A stretch of 25,340 nucleotides of DNA from Lingula anatina (lineage: Eukaryota; Brachiopoda; Lingulata; Lingulida; Lingulidae), in the NCBI RefSeq assembly GCF_001039355.2, contig NW_019775543.1, forward strand, positions 76,564 through 101,903, read 5' to 3'. Position numbers and translations under genes: made by a program. A model generated the notes under the pieces. That model had not been told where the DNA came from and did no database searches. It saw only the letters and a list, made by a program, of their open reading frames with translations. Of the stretch, positions 1-9,735 are shown piece by piece (position 1 is the stretch's first letter; each line of letters opens with the position of its first letter).

Positions 1-1370
1 TTTGACTGCATTATGCATTTGAACTGACCCTCTGGGGTTTGTGTAGGATCTGGTTTTAGGATCTCCCTGTGTTTGGTGAGTAAGGGGCATTTTAAAAGAA
101 AGTGTATTTCGTTTTCCACTTCATCTGAGCATAACTTGCAGATCCTTTCTTCAGGGGGTATTGATTTTGGTTTTCGGTATCTGCCTCTTTGGATTTCTAA
201 GTCATGTGCCCCTGTTCTAAATTTTGCCAAATTTTGCATTTCATGTTTTGGTATAGGTGCTGTTGTGTACGCTTCCCTTTCATAATTTGTTTTAAATAAT
301 CGATATGTACGTAGTATGCTGTTTTCTCGCTCTATTTCTTTGAGAAACAAAAGGGTATAATGACTTTCCAGTGCGTTCTTTACTTCTGCTTTCGAGGGGG
401 TATTAGTCTGTGTTTTCATTAGATTTTGAGTAATGTATTTGATTTCCCTTGACCAATTTTTTACCTGTGTATCATGTTTTGTTTCATATTCATACATTGT
501 TTTTGCCAAGCGCTGCTTTGGCATTTCAGAAAATCTTTGCCAGTAGGATGTAGCATGACCAATTATGTCATGTGTAATTGGGAATCTACCTAGTTCTGCT
601 TTAGCTGCTATATTACTGGCATTGCGCCTCACACCTAAAATGTATTTGCAATAGTTATTTTGTACTACTTCAAATGGCAAAGTATTCATGTATTTAAGAG
701 ATTTTATGCTTTTAGATGTGATTGATGGTCCCCAGATTTCGCATCCGTACATCAGTATGGGTTTTATAAGGACATCGAAGAGTTTTAAATGTGTCTGGGT
801 CATATTGTGGGTGGTGGACTGTAAAGCCTGCTTAACTGCAAAAACCGCCTTCATGGCTTTACCTTTCAGATCATCAAGTGCGCTTTTGAATGATCCATTC
901 GGTTTGAATTTTATCCCTAAATAATTATATTCATGTGTTATTTCTATTGTTTGATGGTCTATTGTGAAATTCATGTTTGGTTTTTTGCCTGACTTACTAA
1001 ATATCATTACTTTCGTTTTGTTGGTATTGACTGTGAGTTTCCATTTTTTGCAGTAGTCCCCCAGATTGTCCAGACTTTTTTGTAGGCCCTTTGCAGATTT
1101 AGATAGAATAACGAGGTCATCAGCATATAAAAGGTGACTGATTGTAGTGTTGGCATTAACTTTTACGGGATCACATGTGCTGTTGAATATATTTTTCATA
1201 TCATCTATGTAAATATTAAAAAGCATTGGACTCAAGCTGTCACCTTGCCTTATTCCTATATCTGTCTTAAAGTAGTTTGTGCGTCTTTGGCCAATTTTGA
1301 CACACAGCTCTGTAGTTTGATACATGTGTTTTATTGTTCTGTAAAAGAAATGGATTATATTATTTTCGAA
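1..1370 (-). mobile_element. 5'-truncated non-LTR retrotransposon (LINE), continues past the left edge
   Basis: The minus strand carries reverse transcriptase coding sequence from about 1370 down to the window edge. Upstream of it (plus 1371-1382) lie in-frame stops, and the usual endonuclease and early RT motifs are absent, so the copy is truncated at its 5' end, as is common for LINEs. The 3' end, UTR and any target-site duplication lie outside the window. The clade (CR1, L2, Rex or similar) cannot be fixed from this fragment. Confidence 0.9.
3..1370 (-). CDS. partial reverse transcriptase of a non-LTR retrotransposon
   Basis: One frame of 456 codons is open from the stop at plus 1371-1373 to the left edge, with no internal stop or frameshift. 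Reading on the minus strand it shows GIRQGDSLSPMLF (RT motif B), then LLYADDLVIL with the catalytic YADD (codons at plus 1116-1127), then a thumb-like region with NTNKTKVM and YNYLGI. Further on are GVRRNASN and, near the C-terminus, FRTGAHDLEIQRGRYR followed by a C-x2-C-x8-H-x4-C zinc motif (plus about 85-145), a usual C-terminal feature of such RTs. The protein would copy element RNA at a nicked target. The N-terminal endonuclease and RT motifs 0-3 are missing, so this copy cannot be autonomous. The lack of stops suggests a fairly recent insertion. Confidence 0.92.
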
Positions 1371-2112
1371 TCAGCGGATCTAAAATAAACAAAGTTTATT
1401 AATAAACGCGCAATATATTCGTAATTAAAGCCTATTTGCCTGTTTGACTGCATTTAAACTAGGACGCAACTGACCATGTGTGTTTGATTGACGGGGCTGG
1501 TTTAGAGATGTGCTGCATACCTTGTTGGTATTTATTCCTAGGCCTTCACAAGCAATATATCCCATATCATTCGGATAATGTTCAGGTGATGTTTTGCAAC
1601 AGGATGACAACTTAGCATCCCAATTGTATTGCTTTAGGAGCGTACAGTGAAGGGAATATCATGAAAACCCAGTGATCTGACCAAAGACATTGTGGCGATT
1701 TGATCGACTAATGGTAGAGGACAGATCTACGTAGTAAAAGTATACATACCAATGCAATTTACTGTTACACAACGCCGTACTCCCTTGGGCAAAATTAAAG
1801 GCTAACATCCCCGTTTCAATTTACCACTTCAAGGGAAAGATTCAGAACAGCGCCCTGGACTGAATTTTGATCTTACAAACTGACCCCTGGAAACCACAAA
1901 ATTTTCTTTCATGCCCGAAATCTGTGAATTTAAATACTCGATCCCCACCATTAAAAGTGCCACCCACCCTCACATTGACTGCCTCTCTTGTTATAGAGCA
2001 CAATTCAAATTAATTTATTAAAAGAGACAAACCTAGCTGTTATTACAGAATCGGGATTCTTTAACATAGATTTTGTCTCGACTCCAGGGACGTCTCAATT
2101 TCTTTTTCGCCC

Positions 2113-2127
2113 TATATATATATATAT
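2113..2127. repeat. (TA)n microsatellite
   Basis: About 7.5 TA units in non-coding sequence upstream of gene 1. Confidence 0.9.
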
Positions 2128-4463
2128 CTTATTCAGTTGAATGGTCTTTATCACAGCATCTATATTTAAGTTCATTAAAAACCACAAATCAAACGAATTG
2201 TGTGTACGCGCCGTAATGTACATGATCTTTGGATGGTTATTATAAGTAATCCGATGTTGATAATTTCGATTCCTATACATTATAGTAGATGTGCGTATAC
2301 GGAAAGCATCAAAACAGACTTAAGGCATTTTTGCGTCGATCATTATACCGTTTTATTTGCATCTCATCTGTAGAGACATTTATTGCCAGATTAACGAAGC
2401 ACCGCGCAATTATGTAAGAGAACCACGAAAACAGAGCACCCGCACCAGACACGGGCATTTAATTTTGGTTGGTCCTTACGGGCTTGCATTCGACCGGAGG
2501 CAGAGTTGTGAATCAATCTACAGTATATTATTTTCCGTTTATATAAAAGTTACCTAAGTCCCGCATAACGCTATCTCAAAAATTGGTCATTTTATGACCC
2601 TTTAAAACACCGCTACAGATGTAGACACTCAACCCAATTAATTAAGTTCGATGTGAGAAAACTTTCAACAAAAAGTGAAAATGTGAGCCAGATATATTTC
2701 GATTAATATCGGAATAAATATAAGACACGCTCCATTACTTTCACTGGTTTATGTCATTGTACCGTCTAACAGGGAAAGCATTCAGCAGTTATTAAAGGTA
2801 ATATGAAACATTAATAAAAACGTTATGCAAAACGTGAGCGGTTGGGATAAGTTAATTTACGCTCTCATCTTTCATATGAAAAAAAATGAATATTTATTAC
2901 AAGAGTTCAGGGTGGGAGGGGAGCATAAGGGCATAGCAACTATTATGTTATGAAATAACGATTTGAAATAAAAAAAGTCAAGTTGAGCCTTTCTACTGAT
3001 ATACTTTATCGTGTCTCGTGACTATCTAGCTTGGTTGGTTAAGAAGATATGTACGCCCCCACCCCTGCCCACACTTATTTCTCCTGTAAGATTGAAAAGT
3101 CGGTAGTTTGGCTCGGGCAATAAAATCTCACTATCTCCACATCTGGTTTCTATCAAGCGGGTTCAGAGCTTCAGAGCTTAGGACAAACATAAAGCTCCTC
3201 TGGCCAGGAAATCTGGAGAGGGGGAGTAGAGGAACATGTCTTCTCAATATGGAAAGCTATATATTTTTGGTAATTTCCTTTGTAACATTTACAAACACTA
3301 TAAAATACTCTTTCTCGAATTAATATCATTTTCACACATTTCTGTAAATATCCTGAATTTAAATACTAATGTTAGATGTCAGAGACTTAGATTTATGACG
3401 AGAGAGAGAGAGGTTAAGACATTCTGTAAATGTCCCGAACTAGAGGAGAGTGTTATAAACTAAACAAATCTTGGCAATAACCCGTAGACAGTTAGCCTGC
3501 AGAGTGGTTTAGTTATTATGATCAACATTATTGTTTATATTTTTATTAATATCAAACAATTTTACTGTTTGCAGCTATACCTGTTTGGAACCTGTACTCT
3601 GTGCCATATAATAGCAATGGTGCAAAGTAGTGATATTGTAAAATCCTGCAATAAAATTTTCTTCAAATATCAGATTTTATTAGATGGTTGAATACAACAT
3701 CAGTAATAGAACAGTAATAGAATTCAGTATAATGATACCGAATTGTTGTAAAGACATGTAGGAAGCAGGGTGACAATATATGCTCGGAAAGGGAGATTTC
3801 TCGAGTTTGTTCACTGCCCTGTGAAGCCATATTTTGTGGCCTGAGATGCCGTATCCGTTACTTCAAGACCTGACCTGTCAAAAGCACGTCTGGGCGCTCT
3901 TCTCATCTTTCAATTCTTCCACATTAATCAAGATACGGAGTATCAATTACAAGTGCCCGGGGGGGGGAGAGCATGAAGGGAATAAATATTTTAAGTAGTA
4001 TCCTTGCGACACGAGGTCACTCTGCAATTTATATCTTTCAAGTTATGCTGTGAAATAATAGCCAGCTAGTCCGTTGATCTCGCGAATCAACCAAATGACC
4101 GTTAGCTGAGTTGCTTAACTGCAAGTAATTAATCCCCTCCCCTCCCCCGAACGTCATACTGGCAGGTTTCCAAATGAAGACTATACCGCAGAAAAAGTTT
4201 GGGGCCCAAAAGAGAGTCATCCAAGGACACGTTTGGGGAACACGTTTGAACACGTCATGATGGACATTTACAGGTGTAGGACCAGAACAGAGCCTCTGGT
4301 AAACAGTTTAGAACCAAGGGACCGAACTTGGTTTGAGGACCAGAAGAGAGGCTTAACAGACGTCTAGTTTGCTGGTCATCGTAGATAACTGATCCAACAA
4401 CTTCGATATTCTTATTTTATTTCATCCTTAAATTTGTTGCAGAAGAATGTTAATTTTATTACC

Positions 4464-4478
4464 TGTTTCCTATTCCAG
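4464..4478 (+). other. 3' splice site of a 5'-UTR intron, gene 1
   Basis: A pyrimidine-rich tract ends in TTCCTATTCCAG directly before 26 nt of leader and the start ATG at 4505. This implies an upstream non-coding exon. If transcription instead begins just upstream, this acceptor would be unused. Confidence 0.55.
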
Positions 4479-4504
4479 ATTGACGACGTCCCCTCATCAA
4501 CAGT

Positions 4505-7500
4505 ATGTCGGAGCAGCAGCGTACGGTGAGTAACGAGGCACCAGCAGCCGCTGAACACAGCACAGTATTGTTATTTTTTTACGTCAATTCAGTAAAATAT
4601 GAAAGTTTTTCTTTAACAGAAAGCGGTTTTTTAGATATAATACCTTCAAATGATCAAGATACACGTACAATGTTTCACGTCAGGTTGCATTATCTGTTCC
4701 ACACGATTATTGGTTGGGTTTTAATATGTACACACACTGGACAAAAGAAGTGTCACCCCTACTGAACCAACACTTTGGGGGATATAAATGACTGTGGAAT
4801 GATATGTTCCTGGTATCATTTAATTGACATCAAATTTCATAAAAGAAACGGTTCTGACTGAACAATTCACCTGTAACGATATTCTGACATTGCTTATTTT
4901 CCACCTCTTCAGGTTAATAACTTTGATTACTTTGACTCAGGGGGTGACACTTCTATTGTCCAGTGTGTGTATATAGACCGTGCAGAGACTTTAAAATATG
5001 ATGTATGGTTTTTTGATAATTTGGGTGCTGATTAATCTTCTTCAACTCTCCTTTCTCACCTGGAAAGGTTTCATTCCAGGACGAGGCTCCACAGTTGGGC
5101 GTCTATCTCATCATACGGTATGAGTCGTCATTATATCAGAGGTTCCTCAACGATATCATAGCCGGCAGATCTGTGCTCGAGAACTACGGAGGGCGACTGG
5201 CCTGTGTCGCGAGTGAGGTAAATATTGCCATCAAGAATAATCTATCGGTATTGGTAGTTTGAATAGCAGTCTGGCAGTGCAATGAATGCGATGTTTTAGT
5301 ATCTATGGCCTCTGTTTCAAACACACACATACAAAACGAAAAAAAAAATTAAGTCAATTTCCCTGCCTAAGAACTTGGTTACCAACGTTACGTGAACACA
5401 TGCACACATCTTTCCCTATCAGGAACAGTATTACAGCAGTCAAAAGGAAATCCTAGTAAACTAAGCCAGGGAACTGACTTCATTTATTTATTTATTTCAT
5501 TTTATTTATTTATTTATTTTTCTTTGTGAAACCAGGGCCTGGTATCTGAAGCCCGGCTCGCATTGTTTGTTTAATACTGTGTGATTAATTACTGAGGTAT
5601 TTACAGCAAAACGGTGGTGGATGTTTCGAGCCTGTCTGGCCGCGTAATGATTGGTGCTTTGCATTTGTGTTTAAGTTACGACTCTTCATGACTCCTACAC
5701 TGGAATTTTAACAGAAATTACAAAAAGCACTCAGAGAGTGCAGACTCCCGCTAAGGCCACTCAGTTTTTCTTGTCATTGATTATTTATTTTAAATGAACT
5801 AATTTATTAGCTAAACTCTCATTATTGGTATTAAAAAATCTACATAATTAAAAAGTAAGCAAAAATTACCAAACTGGCCCTATCTCCCAATGGTGAAAAA
5901 TCCTTTAAAAATCCCTGAGTCCAGATGGTTATTCGGATCATCTCTAAAATATGATCATTTTAAATTATCTCATTTCTGACTTGTCATGAAATTTTTCATC
6001 AAAATCCATCCATTTTTTTAATAAGGCTGGTAACGAACAGTCAAACAGGCAAACCCTAAGACAAATACAGTATAACCTCTTTTTCGGAGGTATGATTTTT
6101 CTGTGTCCCGTAATCTCTGACTTCAGAGTGCCGTCATAGAAGTGTTATACTATTATGTATGTATATATATGTTTTGGTAACAGGTTGATTTGAGAGAATA
6201 TTTCAGAGCAGTGTTTTAGCATTTCCAAACCTTTGATAGTCTGCTATCATTTCTGTTTTAGGTAGAGCTGGTTGAGAATTTCTGGCCCGGTCAGAAACTG
6301 CCGGCCATGTTGTGGTTCCCGGCAGAGGACTTGGCAGAACGCTGGCTGGCCAGTGACAAAGTGATCAAGCAGCCTGACTGGCTCAATGGTGTGGATATCA
6401 TCATGGTGCCCGCCACCAGGAGAGCCGCCAGCGGTGGGTCTATTCTCTTTTTATTGTACTTTGTTTTATTACCACCGCCAAGGAGGTTATGTTTTCACCC
6501 CTGTCTGTCTGTCTGTCTGTCTGTTTGTCATCAACATAACTCAAAAAGTTATAGATGAATTTCGATGGAATTTTCAGGGTAGGTCAGAAATGGGTTAACT
6601 TAGAAATGATTAGTTTTTGGTGGTGATCTGGATCAATAATCAATCAATAATCAAAAATCATAAAACTAAGTTATGGACCGATCTTGATGAAATTTTCGGG
6701 AACTGTAAGAAGTGGTCCAAGGAACAGATGATTAGTTTTTGGTGGTGATCCGGATCAATAATCAATCAATGATCAATAATCAAAAATAAAAAACTAAATC
6801 ATTATAGAATGAAAATTTAGGGGTGAAACGGCATTGGATGGAGACTTTGCTGCCTTGGCGGAGGTCTGCGCTCTCTGACTGCTTTTCTAGTTCTGGATTT
6901 ATTTTCTCTGGTCGGTGACTAAATCGTCATTGGTATGGTATTGGTGCTTTATTGTTGCTATATATATATATATATAAATAAGTAAAAAGAAACCTTACAT
7001 TTGCATCAAGTGATACCTTTCATAGATGGAACTTGTGATCCATACATTCATTTTCATTTATTGATCAATAATTAATAAGATAAGCCGCGTGTTTTATAAC
7101 CATGCCTATTAACCATTGCAGATAAGAATGTTTTCTCCTTCATGGACGTCCAAGTCCGCGACGGCAAGTCATTTAAAGAGTATGTGGAGGGGTCTCTCCC
7201 CGGGGCGGAGAAGGCGAACTGCACCCCTGCTATCGCTCTGTCGCCGGAGCCGGCCAAATTGCGAGGCCCGTGGAATCCGGGGCTGGTAGTGATAAACCAG
7301 TGGAACAGCAAAGACCAGTTTTACCAGTGGTTTGAATCAGGTCAGTTTGCAAAGAAAAATGTACTTTTTTGCTTTTCCGTATTTTTGTGTGATAGAAGGC
7401 AAACACTCGGGTCAGTTAGGTGTATGGAATTGTGCACCTGGATATTCTTTTTGAAGTTTTTTTTAAAGAACCTTTTAAAGTTATAACATTTTCATTTAAA

Positions 7501-7917
7501 ATAAGATGGGGTCTGTTTTTAAGATTTGATTTAATAAAAAATGTTTTAACTTTAAATGATTCTTTAAAAAAACTTCATTTTGAAATTAGTTGAAAATTGT
7601 TGGAGAAAATAGCAGATAAAATTGCGTTGTCAAAATAATCGAAGATGTTGAAACCTTTTATCCTATGTCATATTACAACATATGACGCATTGCCTTCTTT
7701 TTTACAGTTGTTAGATATTTGCTAGATCTATGTCATATAACCAATGATTTTTTAGATCTATCTCATATGACCCCGTTTTGTTAGATCCATGTCATACAAC
7801 CCTGTTTTATTTGTTTTTCGGTTAGCTGAGTACCAGCCGTGGAAAGAGAAACGCCATAGCTGTTCTGAGAGCAATTTCGTCGTATTTGAGGGGACGCCCA
7901 CCTCTCCTCGGAAGTAA
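4505..7917 (+). CDS. two-domain DUF1330-like protein, gene 1 (213 aa)
   Basis: Coding exons: 4505-4525, 5080-5217, 6262-6433, 7122-7340, 7826-7917; all introns GT-AG, phases 0,0,1,1; stop TAA at 7915. The start is the first ATG of an exon opened by acceptor TTCCTATTCCAG (ends 4478). Domain 1 (about residues 12-107) reads GVYLIIRYESSLYQRFL, NYGGRL, then LWFPAEDLAERWLASD. Domain 2 (about 112-207) repeats the fold with FKEYVEG, LVVINQW, EYQPWKEKRHSC and FVVFEG. This is the DUF1330 pattern of the dimeric alpha-beta barrel superfamily; bacterial members are usually one domain of about 95 residues, so this protein looks like a covalent dimer. Its biochemical role is unknown and no catalytic residues can be assigned. 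No signal peptide or membrane segment is seen, so it is probably cytosolic. A paralogue lies downstream on the same strand. Confidence 0.88.
4731..4969. mobile_element. Tc1/mariner-like MITE in intron 1 of gene 1
   Basis: Arms 4731-4759 and 4941-4969 are inverted repeats of 29 bp with one mismatch (outer end CACACACTGGACAA). Each is flanked outside by TA (4729-4730 and 4970-4971), the duplication expected of Tc1/mariner transposition. The 181-bp interior has no coding capacity. It is a non-autonomous, about 239-bp element inserted in the intron. Confidence 0.82.
5483..5522. repeat. (TTTA)n-rich low-complexity tract
   Basis: Two runs of TTTA units separated by a short interruption, within intron 2 of gene 1. 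Confidence 0.8.
5714..6091 (-). mobile_element. interspersed repeat, copy A (minus orientation), intron 2 of gene 1
   Basis: Read on the minus strand it begins with CCTCCG and GAGGTTATA, has a CTGTTTG stretch and a GTCAGAAATG block, and ends with GGCCTTAGCGGGAGTCTG then CACTCTCTGAGTGCTTTT. These landmarks occur in the same order in copy B at 6471-6896. I know this end signature (a GCCTTGGCGG-like end followed by GTCTGCGCTCTC) as an abundant repeat of marine animal genomes but cannot name the family. No coding capacity is visible. Confidence 0.75.
6471..6896 (+). mobile_element. interspersed repeat, copy B (plus orientation), intron 3 of gene 1
   Basis: It starts with ACCGCCAAGGAGGTTATG, followed by TTTTCACCCC and six CTGT units, and ends with GGGGTGAAA, CCTTGGCGGAGGTCTGCG and GCTTTTCTAG. 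The ends are partly inverted (CCGCCAAGG against CCTTGGCGG; TTTCACCCC against GGGGTGAAA), so it looks like a non-autonomous DNA element. Inside, a block of about 115 bp centred on GATTAGTTTTTGGTGGTGAT is tandemly duplicated (around 6609 and 6729). Confidence 0.78.
6501..6524. repeat. (CTGT)6 microsatellite inside copy B
   Basis: Six perfect CTGT units near the 5' end of the interspersed repeat. Confidence 0.9.
6959..6976. repeat. (TA)9 microsatellite
   Basis: Nine TA units in intron 3 of gene 1. Confidence 0.9.
7711..7805. repeat. short tandem repeat, about 30-bp unit, intron 4 of gene 1
   Basis: Three imperfect copies of TAGATCTATGTCATATAACC start at 7723, 7753 and 7782, with a degenerate partial copy at 7712. 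The array lies about 20 bp upstream of the acceptor of the last coding exon (7826). Confidence 0.7.
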
Positions 7918-9540
7918 GCCTGAAGAAGTGTGCCTTTCATTCCACACCCGGTTTAAAGATACAATATGATAAATTGAGTAGTTTTTTATACCTGGTATTT
8001 AGGAAATGAGTCTTACCATATTCTAAAGTATCACACGGAAGCAAACGGGACTATACGAATGACTTAGTTGACAAATGTAGGACAGCTCCAACCGAAGGGA
8101 AATAATATACACTTTAAATTTCAAAAATCAATATGGCATATCTGAAATAGCGTAACTGGAATAGCAGCTTTGAGCGAATATCTATTTGAATTAAACATCG
8201 CTCATAAATTGTGATGTTTGGATTATCAGATTAATCCGTCCATCGGCCTTCAAAATGGAAAAAAAATGCGAAACCTAAAACCCACCGGTATATATTTTTT
8301 CTAGACTTTACTTCGAATCAGTTCTAGTTAGGTCTAAATTTCTGATTATGTAGGAGACAACTTGTGCTGATGTGAAATAGTCGGCTAACAGAGTGGTAGT
8401 ATTGTACCCCCACTGCACTCAGTGCAAGATTGTGACAACATATGGTTTCATCTCGTTTACCGCTTCACTTTCGAATCTCTCTCACATCTCCGTCGTGTCG
8501 TTCCTCAACTCAGCCACTACACTAGACTTTCAACGCATCTGATTGAAATGACAGCACTGTAAAGATATTACAACATTGTGTTTTACACAAAATATGGTAT
8601 ACGTTTTTTCGCTTTTGATTCAAAGGTTGAAATTGTAACTTAATTATAGATTCATTCTGAGTTCTCCCTCCAAATAAAACTCTTATTGTTGTTTGTCTGT
8701 TATTGTCCATGTAGAAAGATGTTATAAACATTTGATGTAATCTTATATTATGGTTGTAATGCCAAGGTTGACAATTAATGCATGCATGTGTTCACAATAG
8801 TTTGTTGAATGTGCACTCATACAATGTATTTTCTGGCTCATGCTCTTCCTTTCATGCTCTACTTTGATATGACAATAAATAATTTTGATATATAAATGGG
8901 CTGGTCAATGTGTTCATTTTACAAGAAAGCAATATACTGTTTTTTTTTTCATTCATAAAACAACATTAAAAGGTTTAAAAAAAGACATCGGTTATCATAT
9001 TCTGAAAAGATATTATCCAACTTGACCTTTGATTTTCATCCCTGAGTTAATATAACCGACAATAGCTATTTTCAGAAGTGTTTCAGAATATCGCAAGAAC
9101 GTTACCTATGCGGTGACAAAGCAAAACAAAACAAAAACATTTGCTGAAATGTAAACAATGACGCCTGCAGGAGTTTTTTTTATACAGTATATACCATAAA
9201 TTTGTCATCGCTTACTCTATAAAAACTTGGACCTAAATATTAAAATAATGAATATTGGAATAATTAATAAATAAGAAATAAAATGAATAAATATTTGAAT
9301 TTTTATTTCGTATTTAAAAAAAGAACTAACTAGATTAAGACGGAGGAGTCACTTCCATGAATCCATACTTGTTGAGTGGAGAAATACGGTTGTGACATGC
9401 TGAAGCAGCTTCAGTAATTTCATAAACCACAGAGTATTACAGTAGAGTGGTAACGAATTAATGCTCCTAGAACTGGGTCTGTGAGTGCTATGATGATCAG
9501 AATAAATTGCTTTTGTGGGGCTCTGTAATCGATTTCCCAT
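7918..9540 (+). other. 3' UTR of gene 1 and intergenic spacer
   Basis: This follows the TAA of gene 1 and holds no further gene. The best poly(A) signal is at 8874. From about 8930 the sequence is A/T-rich and featureless, apart from AATAAA-like motifs between 9240 and 9300. Confidence 0.5.
8874..8879 (+). terminator. candidate poly(A) signal, gene 1
   Basis: Canonical AATAAA, followed after about 20 nt by a G/T-rich stretch. It would give a 3' UTR of about 1 kb. Other usable signals cannot be excluded. Confidence 0.45.
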
Positions 9541-9542
9541 TC

Positions 9543-9600
9543 GTGTGACGTGCTGTGAAGATAGTGCCTATATAAGTTCTATTGCATCTGCCTGGAGGTC
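9543..9600 (+). promoter_or_regulatory. candidate TATA promoter of DUF1330 gene 2
   Basis: TATATAAG at 9569-9576 is preceded by GTGACGTG, a half CRE-like motif, at about 9545. A start near 9600 would place the candidate ATG exon at 9727 about 130 nt downstream. The leader contains two minimal uORFs: ATG-TAT-TGA at 9616-9624 and ATG-GTA-CGA-TAG at 9638-9649. Confidence 0.4.
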
Positions 9601-9726
9601 GAGTAGAGGCGGTCTATGTATTGAGAGATACAAGAACATGGTACGATAGAGATAACCGCATATTTGATCCACGTACATCGAACTAGTTATAAGGTTCAAC
9701 TGATCCATCACGTATACTGTTAGATA

Positions 9727-9735
9727 ATGGCAGCG
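9727..9735 (+). CDS. candidate first coding exon of DUF1330 gene 2 (M-A-A)
   Basis: ATGGCAGCG is followed at once by a strong donor, GTAAGTGG. The phase (0) is what the next exon at 12580 requires, and a very short first coding exon matches the seven-codon one of gene 1. Splicing would give MAANQIGQTPWG. The intron would be 2.8 kb. The assignment rests on phase, donor quality and the TATA box upstream; another ATG exon in 9736-12579 is possible. Confidence 0.5.

Larger units (their letters stand above)
1373..4478. other. intergenic / 5' flank of DUF1330 gene 1, no recognisable gene
   Basis: AT-rich sequence with only short spurious ORFs. It holds a short (TA)n run at 2113-2127, a small palindrome near 1384-1400 and a run of nine G at 3959-3967. 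Two loosely related segments near 4276 and 4337 share an AGGACCAGAA core. Because an acceptor sits at 4478, a non-coding first exon of gene 1 should lie somewhere here; I could not place it. Confidence 0.5.

Noticed and set aside
1-1454. TTTGACTGCATT at 1-12 and again at 1443-1454, looking like a target-site duplication of the LINE
   Set aside because: The reverse transcriptase frame runs straight through the first copy and continues off the window, so the element does not end there. The match is probably chance.
2540-2549. TATATAAAAG, a good TATA box match, as promoter of gene 1
   Set aside because: It is 1.9 kb before the coding start and no donor or leader exon could be tied to it. In such AT-rich DNA this motif is expected by chance.
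3574-3655. Acceptor-like TTTGCAG followed by an open frame and AATAAA, resembling a terminal exon
   Set aside because: No upstream coding exon and no recognisable protein; too short to support a gene.
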